Source: Deltaproteobacteria bacterium (GTDB lineage Bacteria; BMS3Abin14). From it: a DNA stretch of 39,537 nucleotides. Below are positions 14,516 to 23,068 of the stretch, piece by piece. Both the position numbers and the translations under genes were made by a program. The stretch lies in assembly GCA_013151915.1 (NCBI GenBank), contig JAADHJ010000020.1, forward strand, positions 1-39,537. Direction: 5' to 3'. The first letter of the stretch is position 1. Every line of letters starts with the position of its first letter. The notes below the pieces were generated by a model. That model did not search any database. It had not been told where the DNA came from and was given only the letters and a program-made list of their open reading frames with translations.

Positions 14516-14758
14516 CTAAATGACGCTTTGTAACATTTGAGGTTGGTCTTCAGGCTGTTGGACGTCTGAGGATGCATCAGTCTCGAACTCCCGGATCAGG
14601 CCGTCGAGGATGTATCCCGCTACGCTGATAACCTGGTTCTGGGTATAGCCGTTTTTCCGGAGGAGCCGGTAGAAGGATCTGGCCATCATTTCCACGTCCT
14701 TGTCCCTACCCTGCGTGGATTGGCTTTTCGGAACTTCGAAAACCCTCTGTATTTCCAT
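14516..14758 (-). CDS. Small helical protein of unknown function
   Basis: The 80-residue product starts at an ATG with AGGAG 6 bp upstream. The middle (DVEMMARSFYRLLRKNGYTQNQVISVAGYILDGLIREF) is predicted helical and looks like a compact folded core; the tail is Glu/Gln/Asp-rich. The frame is open upstream to 14800 without a better ribosome site. It converges on the cold-shock gene. I do not recognise the family, though the good ribosome site and even codon use support a real gene. Confidence 0.65.
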   Translation of the reverse strand: MEIQRVFEVPKSQSTQGRDKDVEMMARSFYRLLRKNGYTQNQVISVAGYILDGLIREFETDASSDVQQPEDQPQMLQSVI

Positions 14759-15541
14759 TATGGTCTCCTGATGATTTCTCCCCTTTTTTGACTTTCCCAT
14801 CGCAATGACGCAATATGTGTGCCGAATTTCCCGCCCATCGATATCTATTCTCTGAAACCACGCTGACCGTGGGGCGTCCTTGAAGGATTCATGGGCCTCT
14901 GCAGGGTTTCGGCACCCTTCGAATCATGCCGAAAATTTCCTCGGGAGAGGGCCCCCATGGAACCATGAGGAGAGATAAATCATGACTGGTGCGGCATAAT
15001 TACCACACTGGTGGTGGCCGGGGCGACACAATGCGGAAAGCGAAAAGTGTCATTTTCACTTTCCTCACAAATCTTCGATTTGGGCGCCCTTCAGTGGGCG
15101 CGTTGATGACTTTTTGCAAAGTCATCAACCTTCAATCAACCCAATAAATGATCGAGTGATGCCATGAAAACTCTATTCAGAATCGCCCACCTTTTTCCAT
15201 TTCCCAGGACCCTCCAGAACAGAGGTTGGTGGAGATAACGCCCCCGCCCTCGAAGAGGGCCGATCATACGTCTCCAAGGCCGTGGGCACCCTCGGACCAT
15301 CGATGAGGGCGAAGGCTACTCCCCCTCCTCCTCCAGGCATATTAACTACCTTAATGGGCTTGTCTACGAAGCCGAGATCAAACAGAACTCTGGCCCCTGT
15401 CTTGCATTCCTCATAATGCCACCGGTAATCGCTTGATCAATTGATGGGTTCGCAAAGAAGTCATCAAGGCGCCCACTTACGGGGCGTGCAAATCAATGAT
15501 TTGACTTTTTACGGCTCTATCAACCGACGGAGGATGAAGCA
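14759..15541. repeat. Gene-poor stretch with two hairpin-repeat copies
   Basis: A reverse copy of the hairpin repeat lies at 15033-15130 (CGGAAAGCGAAAA... GGGCGCCC... GATGACTTTTTGCAAAGTCATC) and a short forward copy at 15441-15526. Between them at 15296-15430 is a decayed coding fragment, listed separately. Nothing is recognised in 14801-15032. Confidence 0.65.
15296..15430 (-). pseudogene. Fragment of a TctC-type tripartite tricarboxylate receptor gene
   Basis: On the minus strand one open frame reads ...TGARVLFDLGFVDKPIK and then VVNMPGGGGGVAFA. The VVNxPGGGG segment preceded by xxDKPIxV is characteristic of TctC/Bug substrate-binding receptors. There is no start codon before it (an in-frame stop lies near 15440), and the sequence after about 15300 loses resemblance before a stop near 15165. 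It is a headless, tail-less remnant of a roughly 300-residue gene. The assignment rests on one motif block. Confidence 0.42.
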
Positions 15542-15799
15542 ATGGGAAACGACGTGAAGTACAACAATGACAAAGTGGACGAGACAGTGCTGGCTCTTCT
15601 TTGCCTGACGACCTACAGGGACGATTCCGGGCACCGGGCCTGGAAAGGGCAGGACTGGGAGGTCATGAACCGTCTCCACGAAAGAGGGTATATCGACAAT
15701 CCAAGGAGCAAGTCCAGATCCGTAGCGCTTACCGAGGAGGGGAGAAAGCGTTCCGAGGAACTGTTCCGTAACTTTTTTGGCCTTCAGACCCCCGATTGA
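15542..15799 (+). CDS. DUF6429-family small protein
   Basis: The 85-residue product has the pattern of the DUF6429 family: KVDETVLALLCLT, RAWKGQDWEVMNRLHERGYIDNP, then RSKSRSVALTEEGRKRSEELF. The second half reads like a small winged-helix (LTEEG is typical of MarR/PadR-like wings), so nucleic acid binding is possible, but no role is established. GGAGG precedes the ATG by 9 bp. It stands alone. Confidence 0.82.
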   Translation: MGNDVKYNNDKVDETVLALLCLTTYRDDSGHRAWKGQDWEVMNRLHERGYIDNPRSKSRSVALTEEGRKRSEELFRNFFGLQTPD

Positions 15800-15964
15800 T
15801 AGCCTCTTTATACCCTCGGCGCCGGGGGAAGAACTTCTCCTCCGGCGCCGGATCAAACCCTTTCACATGTCTCACTGTGCTCCGGCCATGGGAATTAATT
15901 CCATTGACATCGGATGATCGACAGGTTTAGATCTGAATAAGGTCTGAAAAATATCAGGTGGGCC

Positions 15965-16210
15965 ATGAAGAAAAAACGCACCGGTTTCACGGACATCCTT
16001 AACTATGTTGCCTTCGTCGTCGTTATTCTGGCGGTCCTTTTCTACCTGTCGTCCAAGAAATACCCGTTCATGCCCGCGGACGGGATTCATCGTTCCTTGA
16101 ACACGAACCAGGCGTGCCTTCTCTGTCATTCCCCGAAGGGTGACGCGCCCCTCGGATCCAAACATCCCCCAAAGGTCGTGTGTGTCAAGTGCCATAAACA
16201 CGCAAAGTAA
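15965..16210 (+). CDS. Membrane-anchored diheme c-type cytochrome
   Basis: The 81-residue protein has one N-terminal transmembrane helix (LNYVAFVVVILAVLFYLSS, about residues 12-30) and two heme c attachment motifs, CLLCH (about 51-55) and CVKCH (about 73-77). Further His residues (His42, His67, His79) could serve as distal ligands. It is a small membrane-tethered electron carrier facing the periplasm. GGTGGGCC precedes the start. It lies beside a radical SAM gene and a pentaheme cytochrome gene, suggesting one redox module; its partners are not known. Confidence 0.88.
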   Translation: MKKKRTGFTDILNYVAFVVVILAVLFYLSSKKYPFMPADGIHRSLNTNQACLLCHSPKGDAPLGSKHPPKVVCVKCHKHAK

Positions 16211-16216
16211 TCCCCA

Positions 16217-17497
16217 TTATCCCAGGGCCGGATTGAAGTAGCCGAACCGCATCTTTGGGAACCGCTTATGAATTCTTTTCATAAGCGGCTTTATCCCGAT
16301 TGTATCCTTCGTTCCGTCCCAATCCAGGGAATCCATGTACAGGTCGGGGTCGATGTTAAGGTTCCTCCACTGGATCATGTGAATACCGGTTTTTTCGATA
16401 ATCTTTTCCAATGCGTCGGCCTCGGCAGACTCATCCGTCAGGCCCGGGAACACGAAATAGTTGATGGAGACGAACCTCCCCATGTCGTTTCCCAGGGCCA
16501 TGCTTCGAATTACATCTTCGAATGTATAACCTGATGGTCTGAAATAGCTGTTGTAAAGATCCCTTCTGGCACTGTTAAGGCTGATTCGTACACTGTCTAA
16601 CCCGGCATCGAAAAGCCTCCTCAGGACATCCGGTCGGCTGCCGTTGGTGTTAAGGTTGATCGTTCCTGTCCCGGTTCTTTCCCGGATCATTTTTATGGAC
16701 GCCTGCAGCAGCCCCCCCTGGGTGAGAGGTTCCCCTTCGCATCCCTGTCCGAAACTCACTACGCCGTTGGGGACCTGTTCCAGGTGTCCTACGGCGACCT
16801 CGGCGACCTCTTCAGGTGTGGGGGAAAAGGAAATCCGGTCCTGGGTCGAGGGGACGCATTCGGCATCCTGCAGTGAGATGCACCCGACGCATCGGGCGTT
16901 GCATGTTTTGGATGTGGGAAGCGGGGCCTCGTACCTGCCGAGGAAAAGGTTGCGGGCCGCAGGACACCTGTAAGTAATACAGCAGTGCGCCAGATGTTTG
17001 ATCAGACGATTGTCGGGATGCTTCCGTACGGCGCGGCGCGCGTTCTCATTCTCTATTTCCCCCGCCGGATAATTGTCCAGGTCCTGGCGTGGATCGGGGT
17101 CCACCCGGACGGCCGTGGTGACGAAAGAACCGTCTCTCCAGCCCAGGGAAGTGTATGCGTACAGCGGCAGACAGGAGGCGTCATGATCCTTTATGAAAGC
17201 CGTCCATAGCAGGGATGTATAGGCTGGGGGCAAAAAGGCCGAAACGGCGAAGACCGGTTTCCCTCTGAAGGAGTGTACGATCTCTGTGCGGCCCGTCTCC
17301 GGGTCCACTCCCACCGGGTGCCGACCGGGCAGGATATGCAGATCGGCGCCATAGGGGATCTCGATGATCTCCTCCGGTGTGGGCGGCCTGTGAAACCTCC
17401 CGGACGCGCCCATCATTCTGAGGTAGGGGTGCTCAAACACCTCTCCGTCAGGATCGGCCATGACCATCATGGGCAGGGTCGAAGGATCGTTTATCAT
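16217..17497 (-). CDS. Radical SAM protein of unknown substrate
   Basis: The 426-residue product starts at an ATG with AAAGGAGAAAG upstream. A radical SAM core begins at C199, C203, C206 (CNARCVGC) and continues with GVVSFGQGCEGEPLTQ, INLNTNGSRPD, LDSVRISLNSARRDLYNSYFRPSGY and INYFVFPGLTD, all usual strands of the barrel. Before the core is a roughly 190-residue domain with its own cysteines (HCCITYRCPAARN, C172, C173, C178). After the core, C214 may contribute to an extra Fe-S site. The class is close to proteins often found beside cytochrome genes in deltaproteobacteria. It is divergent from the pentaheme cytochrome gene and convergent with the diheme gene. The reaction is unknown. Confidence 0.85.
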   Translation of the reverse strand: MINDPSTLPMMVMADPDGEVFEHPYLRMMGASGRFHRPPTPEEIIEIPYGADLHILPGRHPVGVDPETGRTEIVHSFRGKPVFAVSAFLPPAYTSLLWTAFIKDHDASCLPLYAYTSLGWRDGSFVTTAVRVDPDPRQDLDNYPAGEIENENARRAVRKHPDNRLIKHLAHCCITYRCPAARNLFLGRYEAPLPTSKTCNARCVGCISLQDAECVPSTQDRISFSPTPEEVAEVAVGHLEQVPNGVVSFGQGCEGEPLTQGGLLQASIKMIRERTGTGTINLNTNGSRPDVLRRLFDAGLDSVRISLNSARRDLYNSYFRPSGYTFEDVIRSMALGNDMGRFVSINYFVFPGLTDESAEADALEKIIEKTGIHMIQWRNLNIDPDLYMDSLDWDGTKDTIGIKPLMKRIHKRFPKMRFGYFNPALG

Positions 17498-17555
17498 GCT
17501 TTCTCCTTTACCATTTTTTTTGGAAACACTGAACTTTGTTGTTATACTCGCGATT

Positions 17556-17624
17556 GATGGACTCGCAATAAGTCCATCAAACAGGACGAGCGCGGAGCGT
17601 GCATCCTGGGGTGGGGGTGGAACC
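17556..17624 (+). repeat. Double-hairpin leader element, copy 2
   Basis: The first hairpin is GATGGACT, CGCAATA, AGTCCATC (17556-17578). The second has outer stem CAGGA/TCCTG (17582-17586 with 17604-17608) and inner stem GCGC/GCGT round GGA, followed by GGGTGGGGGTGGAACCC. It lies 70 bp before the pentaheme cytochrome start. Confidence 0.75.
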
Positions 17625-17694
17625 CGGCATTTGTCCATCTGGTCCCGACAGCCATCGCAAAAACGAAACACAAGTGCGGCAGAGGAAGGTAAGC

Positions 17695-19092
17695 GTGAGG
17701 AAGAGAAACCTTTTAATCGTGATCCCCTTGATGTTCGTTTTCGCGTTCCCCGGGTCTGGCCGGGCAGCGGAAAGGGAAAAATATCCCTTCTTTCCCTCCC
17801 TCCTCAACACCAGAACCGGCGGGCCGGTCAGTTCCTCGGAGTATGAGAACCCGAACCGCTGCAAGATCTGTCACGGGGACATCTATCGCCAATGGAACGG
17901 GTCCATGCACTCCAATGCACTAAAAGACCCCGTTTTCCAGGCCCTGTGGGTAATGGGCGACAGGGAGACGAACGGTGCCATCCGCAACCTCTGTGCGGGG
18001 TGTCACACTCCCATAGGAACAGTGGGAGAGGAGGTTGTCCTGGATGCTGAAAAAGGCGTCTTTACCGCCGGAACGATCGCCTCGAGGGGTGTCCAGTGCG
18101 ATTTCTGCCACACGATCGCGGAGTTGACCTGGGAGAATACGCCTCTCATGCAGCCTTACAACGCTGCCATGCTCATGGATCCGGGCGACCTGAAAAGAGG
18201 CCCATACAGGAATTCCGATTCCCCGGGGCATGACACCGCGTATTCCAAGCTGCACACCACCGCAGAGTTCTGCGGTTCCTGCCACAATGTCTTTCATCCA
18301 GCGACAAATTTTCCATTGGAGAGGACCTACGAGGAGTGGCGGATATCTGTCTACGCCAGGGCGGGCATCGTCTGTCAGGACTGCCACATGATGCCGCTGG
18401 AAAAGGCGATAGAGGCGGCGGCGACTATGCAAAAACCCATTAATCCCGGCAAGGCCTCCCCTTTGGGGCCGGAGCGAAACAACGTCTATACCCATGAATT
18501 CGTTGGAGGAAACTTTACTGTAACCGCGATGCTCGGAGCGGACAAGCATGCCGCTATGGCCAGGGCCAGGCTGAAATCCGCCGCCGTAATCAAGATCCTT
18601 CTTCCCGACAAGGCCGTATCCGGAAAGGTAGCTCGATTCACAGTCGAAGTGTTCAATGTGGGAGCGGGCCATAATCTCCCCACGAGCCTCACCGAGGTGC
18701 GGCAGATGTGGCTCGACGTAGCGGTAAAGGATCCCAGGGGCAACGTGCTTTACCGTTCAGGTGCAGTGGACGAAAAAGGTGATATCGATCCGGACGCCAA
18801 TATTTTTCACGCGGTGGCTGTCGATAAAGATGGGAATGTCACATATAAACCATGGGAGATCTCCCACTTTTCCTATGTCCGGACAATCCCCCCCAAGGGA
18901 TCGGACGTCAGTGATTACGCCTTCCTCGTTCCCCCTAAGCTTAAAAAGGGCGAGCTGGTTATCGATGCGGTGCTTCGTTATCGATCCCTTTCCCAGGAAC
19001 TGGCCGACACCCTGTTTGGAGAGGGCGCAATCGAGGTTCCGGTGGTGGATATGACAGCGGCCCGGTCGGTACTGGAAGTATCCAGAAAGTGA
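17695..19092 (+). CDS. Exported pentaheme c-type cytochrome with C-terminal beta domain
   Basis: The 465-residue product starts at GTG with GGAAGG upstream. It has a signal peptide (LLIVIPLMFVFAF, cleavage near GRAA) and five heme c motifs: CKICH (56-60), CAGCH (100-104), CDFCH (135-139), CGSCH (193-197) and CQDCH (227-231). The N-terminal half resembles cytochrome c-554-like multiheme proteins. From about 290 onward there is no heme; strands such as VARFTVEVFNVGAGHNLPTS suggest an immunoglobulin-like or docking domain. It would work in the periplasm or at the surface passing electrons. The thioredoxin-like gene follows at 35 bp. The electron donor and acceptor are not known. Confidence 0.88.
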   Translation: MRKRNLLIVIPLMFVFAFPGSGRAAEREKYPFFPSLLNTRTGGPVSSSEYENPNRCKICHGDIYRQWNGSMHSNALKDPVFQALWVMGDRETNGAIRNLCAGCHTPIGTVGEEVVLDAEKGVFTAGTIASRGVQCDFCHTIAELTWENTPLMQPYNAAMLMDPGDLKRGPYRNSDSPGHDTAYSKLHTTAEFCGSCHNVFHPATNFPLERTYEEWRISVYARAGIVCQDCHMMPLEKAIEAAATMQKPINPGKASPLGPERNNVYTHEFVGGNFTVTAMLGADKHAAMARARLKSAAVIKILLPDKAVSGKVARFTVEVFNVGAGHNLPTSLTEVRQMWLDVAVKDPRGNVLYRSGAVDEKGDIDPDANIFHAVAVDKDGNVTYKPWEISHFSYVRTIPPKGSDVSDYAFLVPPKLKKGELVIDAVLRYRSLSQELADTLFGEGAIEVPVVDMTAARSVLEVSRK

Positions 19093-19126
19093 TAGCTCTG
19101 CAGGGCTGTCGAAAGGTAGCTGCATC

Positions 19127-20251
19127 ATGAAAATGCCAAATGGGCCGACAATTAAACGGCTCGCTTCACTGATTCTTATAGCCGTGTTCCTTGTGCCTGC
19201 CGGCGCCGGCGCCCAGGGCCGGCTCATCCAACCCGGGGATTTTTTTCCCGACTACCGGTTTCCGTTGGACCTGTCCACACCAGACGCCGCCTATCTGGGT
19301 CTGTCCGACAAAATGGGGACAAGCGGGGAATTCAGGGCGGAGGATGTGTGGGGAAATCTCATTGTCCTGGAGCTGTTCAACCGCTACTGTTTCAGCTGCC
19401 GGCTGGCGGCCCCGATTTTTAATCGTGCCTATGATCTGGTTGCGTCAGACCCGGGTCTGTCCATAAAAGTCCGATTCCTCGGTGTCGGGGTTGGCAACAA
19501 TGCGCGGGTGGTAAAGGAATTCAGGGATGAATTCTCCGTTCCTTTTCCCCTTATTCCTGATCCACGGTTAAGGCTGCTGGATGCTCTGGGCAACCCGGGC
19601 GGAACACCCTTTACACTGTTACTTCGCCGGACAGTCGGGGGGATGGTGGTCATGGATGCCCATTTCGGCGTCTTCGATTCTCCCGAGGTCCTGGTTGCCG
19701 GGATCAGGGATGTTCTTTCGGGGGATATTGATAAGTTGGTTGAGAAGGCCCCTCCTTCGGAGGTGGCGGACTGGAGCATGAAGGAGCTTAAGCCCCCTCT
19801 TTCCGAGGATGCCCTTTTCGACCGGGTAGAGGCCAGTATGAAGCGCGCCGGGTACGGAACGGTGGGGATACACACGGTCAAGCTGCCGTCAGGGGATGAG
19901 GTCTACGTCGGGGAGAGCAAACGAGGCAAGGTGTTTTCACGAGTGGTCAACCGGCTGCCGCTGTGCGACGTATGCCATCCAATCCATTTCATTCTCACTT
20001 TCAACCCCAAGGGGGAGATCGTGGATTTTGACGCTATATATGTGACCAAATATTGGAACAGGACCTGGAACGATGAAGAGGTGGCAGCCATGAGGAAAAA
20101 ACTTCTGGGGCTTTCTGTCCTTGAAGATAGAGAGTTCGATCCGGAGGTGGACGCCATCAGCACCGCGACCATGTCCTCGACGCTGATTTTCGACAGCGTA
20201 GGCAAAACCGGAAAGATCTTCGAATTATTAAAAAAAGTCGAAAGACCCTAG
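19127..20251 (+). CDS. Exported thioredoxin-like protein with a heme c motif and an FMN-binding-like motif
   Basis: The 374-residue product has a signal peptide (cleavage near AGAGA/QGRL). Residues 70-200 are thioredoxin/AhpC-like: LIVLELFNRYCFSC (active-site pair C88, C91) and a PGGTPFTLLL strand holding the cis-Pro position. Residue C280 to H284 (CDVCH) is a heme c motif. The C-terminal part has VDFDAIYVTKYW and VDAISTATMSS (341-351), which resembles the D-x-S-G-A-T-x-S/T motif where FMN is bound in NqrC/RnfG-type proteins, though the Gly is Thr here. Three redox sites in one chain would allow dithiol, heme and flavin electron transfer. It follows the pentaheme gene and probably works with it. 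The heme and FMN assignments are inference from motifs. Confidence 0.78.
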   Translation: MKMPNGPTIKRLASLILIAVFLVPAGAGAQGRLIQPGDFFPDYRFPLDLSTPDAAYLGLSDKMGTSGEFRAEDVWGNLIVLELFNRYCFSCRLAAPIFNRAYDLVASDPGLSIKVRFLGVGVGNNARVVKEFRDEFSVPFPLIPDPRLRLLDALGNPGGTPFTLLLRRTVGGMVVMDAHFGVFDSPEVLVAGIRDVLSGDIDKLVEKAPPSEVADWSMKELKPPLSEDALFDRVEASMKRAGYGTVGIHTVKLPSGDEVYVGESKRGKVFSRVVNRLPLCDVCHPIHFILTFNPKGEIVDFDAIYVTKYWNRTWNDEEVAAMRKKLLGLSVLEDREFDPEVDAISTATMSSTLIFDSVGKTGKIFELLKKVERP

Positions 20252-20300
20252 AAACCTGTCGGAGAACCCCATCGGGCTGCTAAAACAGGAGATATAGAAA

Positions 20301-21332
20301 ATGATTATAGTAATGAAGGAAGGCGCTCAGGATCAACAGCTCGAAGAGGTCCTGAAAAGGATCAGGGAACTGGGCTATACGCCCCACTTGATACGTGGAG
20401 AGCAGAGAAACGTCATCGGCGCCATCGGCGACGAGAGGGAAAAGGCGCGGCTCCAGTGCTTGGATGCCATACCCGGGGTTGAAAAGGTTGTTCCCATTCT
20501 CCAGCCCTACAAGTTGGCGAGCATCCAGGTCAAGGACGAGGGGGTCGGGGAACGCTCCGTTATCGAGATCGCGCCGGGAGTGGCATTCGGCGGGCAGAGG
20601 ATCACGGTTATCGCGGGGCCGTGCAGTGTGGAGAGCAGGGAATCCCTTCTGGAAACGGCGAGGGAGGTCAAGGCTGCCGGTGGCAGCATCCTCAGGGGAG
20701 GGGCGTTCAAACCCCGCACGTCACCCTACAGCTTTCAGGGCCTGGAGGAAAAGGGGTTGAAGCTGTTGGCCGAGGCCAGGGAGGAAGTGGGGATGCCGGT
20801 GGTCACCGAGGTGGTCAACCCGGAGGACGTGGACCTTGTGGCGGGATATTGCGACATGCTCCAGGTCGGCGCCAGGAATGTCCAGAATTTCGCCCTTCTC
20901 AAGAAGCTTGGGCATATCGGCAACCCCATCCTGTTGAAGAGGGGAATGATGACCACAATCGAGGAGTTCCTCATGTCGGCGGAATACATTCTGTCCGCGG
21001 GCAACCCCAACGTGGTCCTCTGCGAACGTGGGATCCGGACCTTCGAGACCGCGACACGAAACACCCTGGACATAAGCGCGGTTCCGGTCCTCAGGGAAAA
21101 GACCCACCTGCCCGTCATAGTCGATCCTTCTCACGCAACCGGGCACTGGCAGTATGTCAAGCCGCTCTCCTTCGCCGCGGTGGCGGCCGGGGCCGACGGG
21201 CTTATGGTAGAGGTGCATCCCAAACCTGAGGTCGCCATGTGTGACGGACCTCAATCACTTAAGCCGAGTACTTTCAGGGAGCTGATGGAGAGGTTGGCCC
21301 GGTTCGCGGAGGCCGCCGGAAGGACCATTTGA
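20301..21332 (+). CDS. aroF: 3-deoxy-7-phosphoheptulonate synthase with N-terminal regulatory domain
   Basis: The 343-residue enzyme condenses phosphoenolpyruvate and erythrose 4-phosphate, the first step of the shikimate pathway. Residues 1-70 form a ferredoxin-like regulatory domain ([20 protein letters not shown]... GAIGDE), as in the Thermotoga-type enzyme. The barrel carries [70 protein letters not shown] and [11 protein letters not shown], all diagnostic. The length fits this class. It precedes mlaE by 35 bp and may share a transcript, but it has no evident link with lipid transport. Confidence 0.95.
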   Translation: MIIVMKEGAQDQQLEEVLKRIRELGYTPHLIRGEQRNVIGAIGDEREKARLQCLDAIPGVEKVVPILQPYKLASIQVKDEGVGERSVIEIAPGVAFGGQRITVIAGPCSVESRESLLETAREVKAAGGSILRGGAFKPRTSPYSFQGLEEKGLKLLAEAREEVGMPVVTEVVNPEDVDLVAGYCDMLQVGARNVQNFALLKKLGHIGNPILLKRGMMTTIEEFLMSAEYILSAGNPNVVLCERGIRTFETATRNTLDISAVPVLREKTHLPVIVDPSHATGHWQYVKPLSFAAVAAGADGLMVEVHPKPEVAMCDGPQSLKPSTFRELMERLARFAEAAGRTI

Positions 21333-21367
21333 ATGATTCGGTACATACCGGCCGGCAGGGAGTTCGG

Positions 21368-22153
21368 ATGTTTCTGATTCTGAGACGCATAGGAAATCTG
21401 CTCCTTGACTGCATCTATTATCTCGGCGGTCTGGTCATGTTCGGTATCGGGTCGCTTGGCATGATATTCACCCGGCCGACCTACTTTGCTGAGACGATCA
21501 AACAGATGTACTCCATTGGGGTGCGGTCACTACCCCTCATCGGCCTGGCGGGTATGTCGATGGGGATCGTTTTGTGTATGCAGACGATTGACATCCTTGG
21601 CCAGTTCGGTGCGGGTCAGTATGTGGCGGCGGTGGTCGGACTGTCCGTCGTCAAGGAGCTTTCGCCCGTTATCACCGCGCTGCTGGTAGCCGGAAGGTCC
21701 GGCTCCGGGATCAGTGCGGAACTCGGATCTATGATCGTAACCCGGCAGGTCGATGCCCTCAAGGTGCTCGCCGTGAACCCCCAGCGGTACCTGGCCGCCA
21801 CCCGGATCACTGCCTGTGTTCTGGTCCTGCCGCTTCTTACCGCCATAGCGGATGTCCTGGGAATTGCGGGTGGGCTCATTGTCGCCGTCACGCAGGGTGG
21901 GATCAATTACAGTACCTACTACTATAAGACCCTTGATTACGTCAGCATTACGGATGTGACTCCGGGGCTGATCAAGGCTGCGGTTTTCGGCCTGATTATC
22001 GGGACGGTTGCCTGCAACGAGGGGTTCAACGTCCGTGGAGGGACCGAAGGTGTCGGCCGGTCTACAACGGCTGCGGTTGTTCTGGCTTCCCTTCTCATCC
22101 TTCTGTCGGACGTCTACATGACCAGGATCCTTCTGGTTATCTTCCCGGAATGA
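21368..22153 (+). CDS. mlaE: Lipid ABC transporter permease MlaE
   Basis: The 261-residue membrane protein is the permease of the Mla/MCE type lipid transporter and matches E. coli MlaE in length. Seen: ETIKQMYSIGVRSLPLIGLAGM, GLSVVKELSPVITALLVAGRSGSGISAELGSM, QVDALKVLAVNPQRYL, and a C-terminal KAAVFGLIIGTVACNEGFNVRGGTEGVGRSTT. These are the family's signature blocks. The ATG at 21368 has AGGGAG upstream; a TTG at 21329 overlapping the aroF stop is a weaker alternative. Next genes encode the ATPase and the MCE subunit. Confidence 0.95.
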   Translation: MFLILRRIGNLLLDCIYYLGGLVMFGIGSLGMIFTRPTYFAETIKQMYSIGVRSLPLIGLAGMSMGIVLCMQTIDILGQFGAGQYVAAVVGLSVVKELSPVITALLVAGRSGSGISAELGSMIVTRQVDALKVLAVNPQRYLAATRITACVLVLPLLTAIADVLGIAGGLIVAVTQGGINYSTYYYKTLDYVSITDVTPGLIKAAVFGLIIGTVACNEGFNVRGGTEGVGRSTTAAVVLASLLILLSDVYMTRILLVIFPE

Positions 22154-22154
22154 G

Positions 22155-22907
22155 GTGAACGCCATCAACCAGGACCAAAGATCCGTCATAGAGATCAGGG
22201 ATGTCTGGAAGACGCTGGATGGCCACGAGGTGCTCCGCGGCATTAACCTGTCCGTCGGCGCAGGCGAAACCATGGTCATCATGGGCAGGAGTGGAAGCGG
22301 CAAATCGGTTCTCCTTCAGTGCATTATCGGATTGATGGTCCCGGATTCGGGCACGATAACCGTGGACAGGATGGAGGTGACCTCCTTTAAGACCGAGAGG
22401 GAATGGAAGGCCCTCTGGCTCAAGGTTGGATTTCTTTTTCAGGGTGGGGCTCTGTTCGATTCCCTGACCGTGGGCGAGAACGTTTCCTTTCCCATCCTCC
22501 AACACACGGCTTCGGGGGAGAAGAGAGCCTTCAGGTGTGCCATGGAACTGTTAAAATTGGTGGATCTTGAGGGTGAGGATGGAAAATATCCATCGGAACT
22601 CAGCGGGGGGATGCAGAAAAGGGTCAGTCTTGCCCGTACCCTGGCCCTGGGACCGAGTATCGTGCTTTTCGATGAACCCACGGCAGGGCTGGATCCGGTA
22701 ACATCTGATTCAGTGTCGCATCTCATTAAAAACCTGAATCGACAGGGAGGCAATACATCTCTCGTTGTGACCCACGATATCCGGTCGGCGTTTCACATCG
22801 CTGACCGGATGGCCATGCTGGAGGACGGGAAAGTACTCATGGCCGGTACGCCGGAGGAGTTCAAAGCTACACACCTGGAACAGATCCAGATGTTTCTTTA
22901 TGGTTGA
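22155..22907 (+). CDS. mlaF: Lipid ABC transporter ATPase MlaF
   Basis: The 250-residue product starts at GTG, one base after the mlaE stop. Seen: Walker A GRSGSGKSV (about residues 43-51), Q-loop FLFQGGALFDSLTVGENVSFP, signature LSGGMQKRVSLARTLAL, Walker B IVLFDEPTAGLDP and the H-loop TSLVVTHDI. It powers movement of phospholipid between inner membrane and the MCE subunit. Its stop lies within the first bases of a double-hairpin repeat that separates it from mlaD. Confidence 0.95.
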   Translation: MNAINQDQRSVIEIRDVWKTLDGHEVLRGINLSVGAGETMVIMGRSGSGKSVLLQCIIGLMVPDSGTITVDRMEVTSFKTEREWKALWLKVGFLFQGGALFDSLTVGENVSFPILQHTASGEKRAFRCAMELLKLVDLEGEDGKYPSELSGGMQKRVSLARTLALGPSIVLFDEPTAGLDPVTSDSVSHLIKNLNRQGGNTSLVVTHDIRSAFHIADRMAMLEDGKVLMAGTPEEFKATHLEQIQMFLYG

Positions 22908-22970
22908 AGGACTTGCAAAAAGTCCATCAAGTATGATGTGCGCGGAGCGTACATCATGGGGTGGGGGATG
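22906..22970 (+). repeat. Double-hairpin leader element, copy 3
   Basis: The first hairpin is GAAGGACT, TGCAAAA, AGTCCATC (one A-A mismatch). The second is an 11-bp stem ATGATGTGCGC/GCGTACATCAT (one G-U pair) round GGA at 22933-22957, followed by GGGTGGGGG. It sits inside the mla operon, 98 bp before mlaD. Confidence 0.75.
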
Positions 22971-23068
22971 GTTGATGATGCATGGTCAGGGTTAAGACCA
23001 TTCGTGCCTGCTGTTTTTGGGGGAAGTGAAATGCTCCGGGACACGTCCGGAAGATGCGGGAGAATGCG

